From: Stomoxys calcitrans
Lineage: Eukaryota > Arthropoda > Insecta > Diptera > Muscidae
DNA length: 64,000 bases
NCBI RefSeq assembly: GCF_963082655.1
Contig: NC_081554.1
Location: forward strand, 98,956,273 to 99,020,272
Direction of reading: 5' to 3'
This document shows positions 32,033 to 41,793 of the stretch, in pieces. The notes beneath the pieces were generated by a model. That model worked only from the letters and a program-made list of their open reading frames with translations. It was not told the DNA's origin and ran no database searches. Every line of letters begins with the position of its first letter. Position 1 is the stretch's first letter. The position numbers and the translations under genes were made by a program.

Positions 32033-35000
32033 TCAAATATATATGTTAAAATCTAAAACATCCCGAGGACGAACAACAACTATGTTACTTTCTCTTGTTA
32101 AATACTTATAGATTACATAACTTAAAAATAATATTATTAAGATTAGTGAAATATGACCACTGATGTGATGCCATGATAGCTCCTTAAGGTGGATCGGATT
32201 CGCCTTCATCATTTTAATTTCTTCCTCCAATCCTTGAATCGTTGACGAATGATCGATTTTATTGTAGTTTAGCTCGTCCACCATCGCTATGTCCTTCACC
32301 TCTCTCAAGATATATGATGTGGAATTATAGGACATCTCAGTTTTTGCTTCTTGTGACGCAGTTAATACGGTTCGTCCAATCCTAGCAGTACACCCAGGCT
32401 GGAGAGTGATGATACCTAGGCCTGGTAATTCAAATACTCCTTTAGTGCGCTCAGCACATAGAATATGGGCCGAAACTTGATCTTTAGTTTTAAACAACCA
32501 TGACCCTCTTGTCTTCAGCTCAATCCAAAAATTCCTGTTCTGAGTCTTCAAAAACTGGCAGCCATATTTACTTGTTGGCTTAAGCGCTGCTAGCTCACAT
32601 GAATGATCGTTGGCGTCTTCCCAGGCCCAGTTGCCTCTGCAAAGAAATTCATCTTCACCAGTTAGCTGACATTGGTTCATCAATGACTGCGACAGTGGAT
32701 GATAAGCATCCATTTCATAGTTGTAGGCCAGGAACTGCTGTCTTAAAGCTGCTACCATTGCGGTTCCGTTTCTCACCATCGGCAGTGGTACGACGCGGAA
32801 TATTTCTGCTGATGATTTTTCTACCAAGGGAATCTGCACGTCAATCACTAATTTTTCTTCCACCAGCAGACCATGCGCCGTCATCACCTTGTATATTGCC
32901 TGCAACACATTGTCCTTCTCACCAGGCAACCTTAGTCCTTTAGGTAGCTGATCCTTTATTTTCATCACCTCTGCCTGCAACTGGTTTGGCCGTACTAAAT
33001 TTGGATTTACTTTTCCATGGTTGATGTCAATTAATAAGCCAATTACCCTGGCTTGAATATGTTCCACTTCAGTAAACAAGCTGCTAAGTTGATCGGCTAC
33101 CGCGAAGAAGTCCATCGCCTTTTTGAAGAGGGAATAGTCAGTGTTCAGCATCTGACTTATGTTTTGCACCTTCTCATTCAGCTCTTTAAACTGTCCATTT
33201 ATTTCATCCGTGGTCTTTTTCAGCACATTAAGCGTTGCTTCCACCACAGACGTTTGCTTCTCAGCCAAATATTTCAAGTTGTGCTGATTTTCAAGTACAT
33301 TTTTCATATTTGCTTCCATACTCTCTCTGTCGTCCGCATCCATTACTCCGAAAAGAATGTGGAAAAGAGACCCAACAAACTCTAAAGGAGCCCTTTTATT
33401 TCGTTGACGTTTTTTGTGTGAGAGTAACAAGTGGTTCTCATCTATAGTGTTCAGTCTGTTCGTCATAATATCCATCTGCGTGTCGCACTGCTGCTCGAAC
33501 GATCTCAGCCGAACACATAATGATTTACACGCTTCTAGACCCTTATCCAGATGATTCACCGTGACAAAATACCCGTGCAGATCGAAATATGTCATAAGGT
33601 TCCATGACGATGTTACTCGGTTGATTCTGCCAATTTTATCCATATAAATGATTGTGTCATTTCCCAATTCTTTTATCGCACCGCCGGTAATTGAGGTTGA
33701 CATCGATTGAACACTTGCCATCATTGCCATGATCATCCATAACATCATTGCTACGTTTATTTTTCTTTTTTGAGGTAATTTGCAAATATATGTCTGCGAC
33801 ACTTCAATGTCGGCTTCCTTTTCACCACCATTAGCGAATATCTCCAGCGGGCATAACTTGTGTATGGGCCGTTTTAACAACCCCTTTTGTTTAGCGACCT
33901 TTACTGTAGCGACTCGAACCTTTCCATCTTTGCCTTTATGTACTTCCGCAATACTTCCCAAAGGCCACCTTCCAGGAGCAGTATTTTCATCCCTCACTAT
34001 CACCATCTGTCCAACCTTGATATTTGGTACTGGAGTTTTCCATTTTACTCTCTGCTGAAGACTACTCAGATAGTCATTGCGCCACTGTTTCCAGAAATCA
34101 TCCCGCATTCTTTGAATTATTTTCCACCTGTCTAAAGATCCCAGTTTATTCTCCACGCCTCTTTCTGGAATACTTAGCAATGGTCTTCCGACTACAAAGT
34201 GTCCTGGCGTTAAAATCTCGCAGTTGTCCTCACTGAGTGGACACAAGGGACGAGAGTTGAGAACAGCTTCTATCTGCGACAAAAACGTTGCCATTTCCTC
34301 ATACGTTAATTTCGTTTCACCAACAACCCGTCTCAAATGGTGCTTCACAGACTTCACGGCAGCCTCCCACAATCCTCCGAAGTGAGGAGCTCCGGGCGGA
34401 ATAAAGTGCCACTGTATTCGCTCAGATGCTAATATATGAGCCACGTCTGAATTTTGCTGCACCGCTTTGACGAACTCTTTATCCAGATGTCTTGCCGCTC
34501 CCACGAAATTAGTGCCATTGTCCGAATATATATGGCTACTTTTTCCTCTTCTACTGAAGAATCGCCGTAGCGCAGCCAAAAACGCTTCTGTTGTTAGATC
34601 GCTGACTGCCTCCAAATGTAATGCTTTGGTTGCCATACAAACAAATACAGCTATGTATCCTTTGTAAGCTCGCTGTCCTCTTCCTTTAGACACCTTCATT
34701 TGAATAGGACCTGCATAATCAATTCCTGTGTGATCAAATGGATGAGACACACAAACTCTGCTTTCTGGTAGGTTACCCATTAATTGAGCCGCAGTTTCTC
34801 GCCTATAACGCAAACATTTGACGCATGACCGAACTGCTCTCTTGATGGCATTTTTGGCACCAATCACCCAATATCTGCTGCGTAGTTCATTTTCCATGAG
34901 TTTCGCACCTCCATGTAGCGTTTCTGTATGGATGCCATCAATTATTCGATCCACCAGACAACCTTTCCCCAATAAAATTGGATGCTTTCTGTTGAAGCTT

Positions 35001-37639
35001 AAACCAGAATTCTCCAGCCTGCCTCCAACTCTCAACACTCCAGCTGCATCAATGAACGGTGTTAGTCCACATATCTTGCTCCTCGTCGGTACTTCGCTGC
35101 CATTCCTTAGACACGAAATCTCTAACGAAAATTGGTTTGCCTGCACGCTCGTAATTATTAATTGCTCTGCCTCGTTTATTTCTTCCGCAGTTAATTCATT
35201 TTTTCCTGGTTTACGCTGAGCACGTTCAATAAATCTTCGCACATATGCTATAATTCTTATGAGTTTTTTGTAGCTAGAAATCCTCGTAATTAACTGCATG
35301 ATGACATCGTCTTCCTGTTTATTTTCCTTTAGAACTCCAACAAAGGGTTGAACCGTCGATATGGGCCAATTGTTTTTCTCCAGCAGCCAATGTGGACCAC
35401 TCCACCATAACTCATCTCCTTTTAGCAGCTCTGGCTTCATCCCTCTTGATGCAGCATCCGCTGGATTCTCCTTGGATCGCACATGACCCCATACGGCACC
35501 AGGAACAGACTTCTTAATTTCCTCTACTCTAACCCGAACAAATTTGTCTTTAATATTTTCAGCCTTTGCGATCCATGCTAGAGCAATAGTTGAATCGCTC
35601 CATAAATATTTCTGTTGTTTTTGGACTATTAACTTTTCCACATTAAGCATCAATTTAGCCAACAGATGCGCTGCACACAATTCAAGTTTTGGCAGTGTTT
35701 TCCTATTTTTCACTGGGTTTACCTTAGATTTTGCTGCTACCAACGTAACTTTGTTTGCGGCCCGGATGTATATGACAGCTGCGTACGCCTTTTCCGAAGC
35801 ATCAGCAAAACCATGCAGTTCTATTTCCATTAGTGATGAGGTAGACAACCAACGCGGTATTCGGATTTCTGCTAAGTCGGGCAATTTCCTCATGATGACA
35901 TCCCATTCCTTTATCATCTCAGAGCTTAACTGGTCGTCCCATGCCATATCCATTACCCATAGTCGCTGAATGAATAGCTTGGCTAGAATGGTTACAGGAG
36001 CCAGCCAACCCAAAGGATCATATATCTTGGCCAGTGTGGAAAGCGCCTTCCGCTTAGTCAACTTGTTATCTTCAATGATCTGAAAATAGAAAGCAAAATT
36101 ATCTGTATGGGGATCCCATTGAACACCCAACGTTTTCATTGTTTCGCCTTCCTCAATCCTAATGACTTCATTTTCGCCAACATTTGGTATTGCTTCCAAT
36201 ATGTCATTTTCATTAGACATCCATTTACGCAGCTTGAAACCAAACTTATCCAATTGTTGGCTGATGTCATGATGAATTCCAATGCATTCCTGTACTGAAT
36301 CAGCACCTGTCATCAAATCATCCATGTAAAAATCATTTTCTATGATGGCTTGAATCTTTGGATTCCGTTCGCTGCACTCTTTTCCAATTTCAATTAGAGC
36401 TCGTTTTGCCAGAAATGGAGCACATGCTGTTCCGTAGGTAACAGTCGTTAGCGCAAACTCCTCAATTGGCATATGTTTATTCTCGCGCCACAATATGCAT
36501 TGGTATGACTGATCTTTATCTGCTACTAACACTTGTCGATACATTTTCTCCACATCCGCTACCAAGACAAATCTCCATAATCGCCATTTCAATAGAATTT
36601 GAAATATATCTTGTTGTAGTTTTGGACCAATTTCAAGTACGTCGTTTAAGCTTTTACCATTCGATGTCTTGGCTGAAGCATCAAATACCACCCGAACTTT
36701 TGTTGTAAGATGGCTTTCTCTTATCACCGCTTGATGTGGTAAATAGTACTTTCCACTATTTCTTCTTGAGACCTTTTTCATATGCCCCATCTCCAAATAC
36801 TCCTTCATAAAAGCACAATATTGTTTCTGTAACTTTTCATCCTTTTCCAATCTTTTTTCAAGATTTAAAAAACGTGCTAACGCCATTTTCCTTGATGCGC
36901 CCAACTCGATATCCTCCTTAAACGGCAATCTCACCACCAATCTCTTATCCTCATTTATTGTTGTTGTTGTTGTAAAGAGCTGCTCGCATCGATCTTCCTT
37001 GACGTCGTCATCTTCACATACTTCCTCCATCTCCCAAAATCTTTCCAGCTCTTTCGTAACCGCCATCACGGCATTTCCAGATTCATGTCCGCAAACGCAA
37101 CCACAGATTATGAGACCAAGTGACGTCTCTTGTCCAGACAAAGAGCCAATTTTGACTACCCCTTCTTGAATGATTTCATGATATAAATCTGCACCAATTA
37201 ATAAGTCAATTCTATCGGACTTATAGAACAGCGGATCAGCCAAACAGTAATTTCGCCAGCTCTCCACACTGACGTTCAAATTTCTATCAGGTTGCGCTGA
37301 AGATAATGTTGACAACACCATAGCATCTATAACATGAACCGCATCGCTCTCAAACCGTGGTTTGATTTCAATTTGCATGATGGCTTTTGATCTGCCGACT
37401 GTCGTGTTACCCAGACCCACTAAATCTGTAACTAACTTCTTTCTGGGTAACCTCAGTATTTGGGCTGCCTCTTCCGATATTGAAGTGCGTTGAGAACCTT
37501 GATCGATTAAGGCTCTCATTAAAATTTGCTCACCACTTGCAGCCTTTACTCGTATTTGTGCTGTTGCCAACAGAGTGACAGCATTGCCTTCCATGATTAA
37601 TTGAGCTTTGGAGTTTGATCTCTGAGTTCGAAGGACCAA
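32033..37639 (-). CDS. BEL/Pao Pol-Env polyprotein (protease-RT-RNase H-integrase-envelope)
   Basis: 1868 codons without interruption; the first ATG is codon 16 (37592-37594). Domains: A17-type protease with ALIDQGSQ (Asp46); Pao-type RT with RVVFDAS (316-322) and FYMDD (437-441); RNase H with FADAS (Asp612) and SDST (Asp682); integrase zinc finger H904/H909...C939/C942; integrase D974, D1040, E1092; a basic C-terminal integrase region to about 1290. The same frame continues into an envelope-like part. This has a hydrophobic leader at about 1296-1311, a furin-like RNKR at 1413-1416 followed by a hydrophobic fusion-peptide-like segment, a coiled-coil stretch, many Cys, and a transmembrane helix at about 1828-1846. 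Layout resembles insect retroelement envelopes related to baculovirus F proteins. There is no gag. How Env would be released from Pol (splicing or proteolysis) is not visible. Confidence 0.93.
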   Translation of the reverse strand: MVLRTQRSNSKAQLIMEGNAVTLLATAQIRVKAASGEQILMRALIDQGSQRTSISEEAAQILRLPRKKLVTDLVGLGNTTVGRSKAIMQIEIKPRFESDAVHVIDAMVLSTLSSAQPDRNLNVSVESWRNYCLADPLFYKSDRIDLLIGADLYHEIIQEGVVKIGSLSGQETSLGLIICGCVCGHESGNAVMAVTKELERFWEMEEVCEDDDVKEDRCEQLFTTTTTINEDKRLVVRLPFKEDIELGASRKMALARFLNLEKRLEKDEKLQKQYCAFMKEYLEMGHMKKVSRRNSGKYYLPHQAVIRESHLTTKVRVVFDASAKTSNGKSLNDVLEIGPKLQQDIFQILLKWRLWRFVLVADVEKMYRQVLVADKDQSYQCILWRENKHMPIEEFALTTVTYGTACAPFLAKRALIEIGKECSERNPKIQAIIENDFYMDDLMTGADSVQECIGIHHDISQQLDKFGFKLRKWMSNENDILEAIPNVGENEVIRIEEGETMKTLGVQWDPHTDNFAFYFQIIEDNKLTKRKALSTLAKIYDPLGWLAPVTILAKLFIQRLWVMDMAWDDQLSSEMIKEWDVIMRKLPDLAEIRIPRWLSTSSLMEIELHGFADASEKAYAAVIYIRAANKVTLVAAKSKVNPVKNRKTLPKLELCAAHLLAKLMLNVEKLIVQKQQKYLWSDSTIALAWIAKAENIKDKFVRVRVEEIKKSVPGAVWGHVRSKENPADAASRGMKPELLKGDELWWSGPHWLLEKNNWPISTVQPFVGVLKENKQEDDVIMQLITRISSYKKLIRIIAYVRRFIERAQRKPGKNELTAEEINEAEQLIITSVQANQFSLEISCLRNGSEVPTRSKICGLTPFIDAAGVLRVGGRLENSGLSFNRKHPILLGKGCLVDRIIDGIHTETLHGGAKLMENELRSRYWVIGAKNAIKRAVRSCVKCLRYRRETAAQLMGNLPESRVCVSHPFDHTGIDYAGPIQMKVSKGRGQRAYKGYIAVFVCMATKALHLEAVSDLTTEAFLAALRRFFSRRGKSSHIYSDNGTNFVGAARHLDKEFVKAVQQNSDVAHILASERIQWHFIPPGAPHFGGLWEAAVKSVKHHLRRVVGETKLTYEEMATFLSQIEAVLNSRPLCPLSEDNCEILTPGHFVVGRPLLSIPERGVENKLGSLDRWKIIQRMRDDFWKQWRNDYLSSLQQRVKWKTPVPNIKVGQMVIVRDENTAPGRWPLGSIAEVHKGKDGKVRVATVKVAKQKGLLKRPIHKLCPLEIFANGGEKEADIEVSQTYICKLPQKRKINVAMMLWMIMAMMASVQSMSTSITGGAIKELGNDTIIYMDKIGRINRVTSSWNLMTYFDLHGYFVTVNHLDKGLEACKSLCVRLRSFEQQCDTQMDIMTNRLNTIDENHLLLSHKKRQRNKRAPLEFVGSLFHILFGVMDADDRESMEANMKNVLENQHNLKYLAEKQTSVVEATLNVLKKTTDEINGQFKELNEKVQNISQMLNTDYSLFKKAMDFFAVADQLSSLFTEVEHIQARVIGLLIDINHGKVNPNLVRPNQLQAEVMKIKDQLPKGLRLPGEKDNVLQAIYKVMTAHGLLVEEKLVIDVQIPLVEKSSAEIFRVVPLPMVRNGTAMVAALRQQFLAYNYEMDAYHPLSQSLMNQCQLTGEDEFLCRGNWAWEDANDHSCELAALKPTSKYGCQFLKTQNRNFWIELKTRGSWLFKTKDQVSAHILCAERTKGVFELPGLGIITLQPGCTARIGRTVLTASQEAKTEMSYNSTSYILREVKDIAMVDELNYNKIDHSSTIQGLEEEIKMMKANPIHLKELSWHHISGHISLILIILFLSYVIYKYLTRESNIVVVRPRDVLDFNIYI

Positions 37640-37640
37640 A

Positions 37641-38217
37641 TGAATAAAACGAGTTTAATCCCGGAGTACTTTTTTGATACTCATTTATTTCTTCAAAATC
37701 TCATCCTTATATAAATTATTTTTAATGAATGGATTAAACTTTATTCATTGAGTATGAGTTAAAAACTGAGCTTACAATAATGCTGTTACTTAAAACTAAG
37801 CCACCACATTATGTTGCGCCGCTGTCGCTCTGCCAACGTTGCCATTGCATTTCTTGCTGACACAGTGGCCCGTGTAGAATATTGGGCTATTAACCTGTAG
37901 TGGGGTGTTGAATAGGCGGCTCGTGTTACTTGTGGGAATACGGGAGCATGAAGGTTTCCCATGAATGGTTGTAAGTAGTTGGTTTGGGTGCAACCAAATG
38001 AATAAGGTGTCTAGAATAAGGTGTCCAATGCGCTGACTTAGCAGCTCGTGTGGGGTTTTTGGTTGCCTTGGTGCAGCTAAACTGAGGGAATACGGGAACA
38101 CGAGGGTTCCTCATGAAAATAAACAAAAAATGGAAAGTATCTTATCTATTCGTTCTCAAGGCTAAAACATTTCCATGACACACATCAACTAATATCCCAT
38201 GTTTAGAAATCTAAACA
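37641..38217 (-). repeat. BEL/Pao 5' LTR
   Basis: 577 bp, same as 31380-31956. On the minus strand it is followed by TTTGGTCCTTCGAAC, which occupies the primer-binding-site position (TGG at the expected place). The priming tRNA was not identified. The Pol frame begins almost at once, with no gag leader. Confidence 0.92.
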
Positions 38218-38574
38218 TATATATATATATTATTTAGTTCCTAAAGTGTTATTTCTCTCTATTATTTGTATTTATTTATTATTTTTTTGTATACTATTAT
38301 TTTATTATTTCAAATACTTTTTAATAATTTGTAAGAACAACTTAAACATTCGTATTAATATTAATATTTTGTATTTCAGTTTTTTTCTCTACGAAATTAC
38401 TGAGTACACGTAGTACAGTTTACAAGTTCATACTTAGTGTACAATTTTTTTTTTTTTGCATTGAGTTTATATGTACTGTCAACGAGTATTAAAATAATTT
38501 TTTAGAGAAAACAAAATTAATAAATATGTATTCAATGGACAGAAATCAGAATTAGCAATTTAGCTTGTTTCTGA
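38218..38574. other. Very AT-rich stretch
   Basis: TA dinucleotide run at the BEL insertion site, then T-rich sequence. No gene recognised. Confidence 0.4.
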
Positions 38575-39020
38575 ATGGCATATGTTCATATTCGCTGTAC
38601 GTCTCTGGAATTCACTTCCTAACGATCTGCAATTACTCAGTAACTCGGCAACATTTAAAACCAGACTTTGGAAACATTTTAATGCATTAAGTTGATGACT
38701 GTTAAAACTCATTTATATATTTATTTTTATTCTTTTATACTTACCTTAATTTCTTTTTTTTTCGGATAAACTAAGTCTATTAATTCCTCTTTAATTGATA
38801 AATTCACTTTTGTTTTTTTTTTTCAAAATTCAAATCTACAAAGCCACAAGTGTTAGTTTTTTCCGTTAGTAAGTTATTCATTCAAAATCTGTGATGTATT
38901 GTATAGCTATAGATTCTTAGTTTTAAGTGTTTACTATTACAATTGTTGGAGATATTACCCGCACTTTAGTTATAAGAATTTTATATTGTTGTTGTGCGGG
39001 TGTAAATAAATAAATTACAA
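38575..39020 (+). pseudogene. 5'-truncated LINE 3' tail (Jockey/CR1-group-like)
   Basis: With one frameshift, the plus strand reads a C-terminal RT-linked motif of the type RLWNSLPNDLQLLSNSATFKTRLWKHF (38598-38690), characteristic of the end of many LINE ORF2 proteins. It is followed by an AT-rich 3' UTR and a terminal run 'gtgcgggtgtaaataaataaa' (about 38993-39015) that looks like a TAAA-type tail. Everything upstream of this is missing. Confidence 0.6.
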
Positions 39021-41501
39021 ATTAAAAACATATACAACTAGGAGAAACTTAGGGCTATTGATCATACTTCCAGCTACTTAATTTTATGAATAAAAACTTA
39101 ATATTTATAAAGGAATTTATTTTTTGAATACATCATATCTTCACTGAGCACATACTATTTTGTAATAATAACGACAAATGCTGTCAGAGCTTTTCCTTTA
39201 TGATGGCATGTTTATTTTTTCCTTTTTTGTATATATTTTCTCCAGTTGTTTCTTGTGTATTATTTCGTGTTTTTTTTTTTTCTTCGTTGGCTAAAATGTA
39301 AAAAAATGATTTTCTAGAATCTTAATATGCCACAAAGAAAACACGTTCCATTCACAGAGGAGTAGTTATGTACCATCCAGACTGTTGTTATCTAAAATTT
39401 TTAATCTTTCCCAAAAAAATGTGAGCGGCTACCAACGAACGAACAAACGAGCGAGCGAAGGGCATGCATACAGCAAACATTCTTGGGCATATTAATAATA
39501 TACGATATCTTCCATCTTCATTATCATACATTGTGCACATGAGAATCTTGGAACTACCATACAATTCCATGCAAATGTATTTATGAAGCCCCTAAAATTG
39601 GAGCCTATGTGTGTTACATGCGTTTATTTTAAAGAAAAGCAAAATTGTTAATAACTTTTTCTTTGTTTAGCTTGGTATGGACCTTACTGAATATAAACTC
39701 AAATCTCATACTTACTTCTGCTAGAATTGTGTTTATTTCTGTGTATTACACTCTCAATCTTAAGTAAATAATGTTTTCGGATCTTAATAAACACTGTGGC
39801 AACAAAGCAAACAAACAATAGCTGCATACAATTTTAAACAATAGGAAGGGAAGGCCTTAACCGAAATGCTATCAGACCACAGACTCCAATGGCATGAAAA
39901 CTGGAACAACTTAAGGCTGCTTGCCATGGAATGGTTTTACTTAATGTATTATCGTTTTTGACCATGTTTCTTAATAGTTGTATATTTATGCACATGCCTG
40001 CCTACCTACAATGGAAAACAGAATAAGGGTTTTATCACCATTGACTTATATTCTCTCACATACGCTTCGAATATACATACAGGCCTCAAGAAATACTTGC
40101 GTACTTATGCACTTATATTTATGGCCATAATTTATGTTCAATGGGATTTTTTTTTGCTCGAGTATATATACATCCCAGTCAAATTTGTATTAATACTAGA
40201 AGAACTAAACCGGTCAAAATGACCGGTTAGAGCTATTTTGAATTAAAAATTTATCAAATAAAATAAACTATGGTTTCTTTTGGATTTTGTAGATTGCAAA
40301 ACAACAATTTTCAATTTTATAAGGTTTCCACCAAAACATCAAATTAGTCATTTTGGCGAATAAGTGTAAATAATGCTTTGTCCTTAATGAAAACTATTCT
40401 TGATATGCTATTGTCATTGATTGAAATGGAAATCAAAAACTTGGAATAGCACAATTTGAAAATATCCACTTTCATCTTCTAAGGTTTTTTACGTTCGTAT
40501 TACTTTATTGAAAGTTGATATTTCTCTCAACTTCGCTACTTGAAGTAATTAAAGGAGATCTTATATGCCAAAGGAAAAAAAAAAACGAATGAATGGGTTT
40601 TCGAGTCAATTAGAGGGGTTGGTTTTAACTGAAGTCACTAGGGACTGAAGAATTTAAGACGCCACAGATTACATTTTAGGAATTTTTTTCTTAGCGCTGA
40701 TACCTATCTTATACTTAATATACTCGTAGATACCAACGTTTTTTTTAACACCCTCCAAATACATGAACTAATTGCACTTTGTGTGGTTATGGGAAATCTT
40801 TATACAAATTTTCATTACATAAGAGAAAAAATTTTGGGTAAAGTTGTTACTCCATAACATAATTACCATTTTAGTACAAATTAAATAGTTGCAAATTGCC
40901 ATTCGAAAAATGTTTAGAAACGTTATTTTATAATCCATTAAATTTTAATATCGTAAATCACTTCGTTTGCTGGGTAACCTGTGGATTTATGCGGAAGCTC
41001 TTTTCAGTTTTTTATGCTTATGTTGCACTGTGAAGGTTTTTTGTATCATTTTTCCGTACTTGTGGTACTTGTGCATAAGTAGCAACAGCATCTAAACACA
41101 CACGCACATTCAAACTTGCAAGTGTATGCCACTTGATGTGGACATTTACCCAGCGGCGGAGTTCATGTCCTAAGAAGGCCTATTTTTAGGCCTGTCTAGA
41201 CGTTCCATTGCATCTTCCTTTCCATTTTATATAGGGTGAGACCTTATCGTTGATTTCCATACAAAGGGTCTTCAACAGCCAGCCCCTCATATAGAAACAT
41301 TCTATAGGAGTGTAAGTAAGAACCGCTATATAATTAGTGAAAAATTAACCATTCCACACCGCTTATCAAGTTCGTATTCAAGGCATTAAGGTACAAACAA
41401 AACAAATTTATTGAAAATTAATTAATTAATTTTGGAATACTTTGTTACTATTTTCTTCATCTCCTTGAAATATATTTCTACTCACGAAAGTTCTCCAGTG
41501 A
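39021..41501. other. AT-rich stretch without recognised gene
   Basis: Short frames only. The notable item is the palindrome at 40208-40228. The rest shows no repeat ends or exon signals that I can support. Confidence 0.35.
40208..40228. repeat. Perfect 9-bp-arm palindrome AACCGGTCA/TGACCGGTT
   Basis: Inverted repeat with a 3-base spacer. Similar ACCGGTCA palindromes occur near the termini of some piggyBac-like elements, and an ATTAAT lies just upstream, but no partner end was found. Function unknown. Confidence 0.5.
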
Positions 41502-41515
41502 TGACATATTATTGC
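41502..41515. repeat. SINE target-site duplication, left
   Basis: TGACATATTATTGC, identical to 41780-41793. Confidence 0.92.
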
Positions 41516-41779
41516 AAATTTTAAATTTTGCCCATGAACATTCCACTAAAGAACAGGGGCAAGCATAATTTCAATGATAAGAACCCTCCTTTTCATAGCC
41601 GAGTCCGAACGGCGTGTCGCAGTGCGACACCTCTTTGGAGAGAAGTTTAACATGGCATAGTACCTCACAAATGTTGCCAGCATTAGGAGGGGAAAACCTG
41701 ATGGTCTCGCCAGGATTCGAACCAGGCGTTCAGCGTCATAGCCGGACATGCTAACCTCTGCGCTACGGTGGCCTCCATC
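41516..41779 (-). mobile_element. Complete tRNA-derived SINE with 14-bp target duplication
   Basis: On the minus strand the element starts GGAGGCCACCGTAGCGCAGAGG. It has a polymerase III box A (TAGCGCAGAGGTTAGC, about 41750-41765) and box B (GGTTCGAATCC, 41713-41723), then the family body. It is bracketed by perfect copies of TGACATATTATTGC at 41502-41515 and 41780-41793. The head is tRNA-like. The 3' part ends 'gggcaaaatttaaaattt' rather than in poly(A). The body was seen in diverged or partial form at 3.8, 15.8, 53.3 and 56.7 kb. Confidence 0.92.
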
Positions 41780-41793
41780 TGACATATTATTGC
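41780..41793. repeat. SINE target-site duplication, right
   Basis: TGACATATTATTGC, identical to 41502-41515. Confidence 0.92.

Larger units (their letters stand above)
31380..38217 (-). mobile_element. BEL/Pao LTR retrotransposon with env, gag-less
   Basis: A 6.84-kb element on the minus strand bounded by two 577-bp LTRs (31380-31956 and 37641-38217), which begin TG and end CA and look identical by eye. It is flanked by TATAT on both sides (5-bp duplication, though within a TA-rich tract). Between the LTRs is one long frame encoding protease, RT, RNase H, integrase and an envelope-like region. Gag is missing: the open frame starts within two bases of the 5' LTR, at the protease-proximal region. 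Identical LTRs mean recent insertion. Gag loss implies mobilisation in trans, or deletion at or after insertion. Confidence 0.93.

Noticed and set aside
32599..36708. Multiple plus-strand frames of 60-141 codons across the BEL element
   Set aside because: They are antisense shadows of the long Pol-Env frame.
41700..41779. A genuine tRNA gene (box A/box B and GGTTCGAATCC)
   Set aside because: The tRNA-like part is the head of a SINE bracketed by target duplications; it does not fold into an obvious full cloverleaf with acceptor stem.
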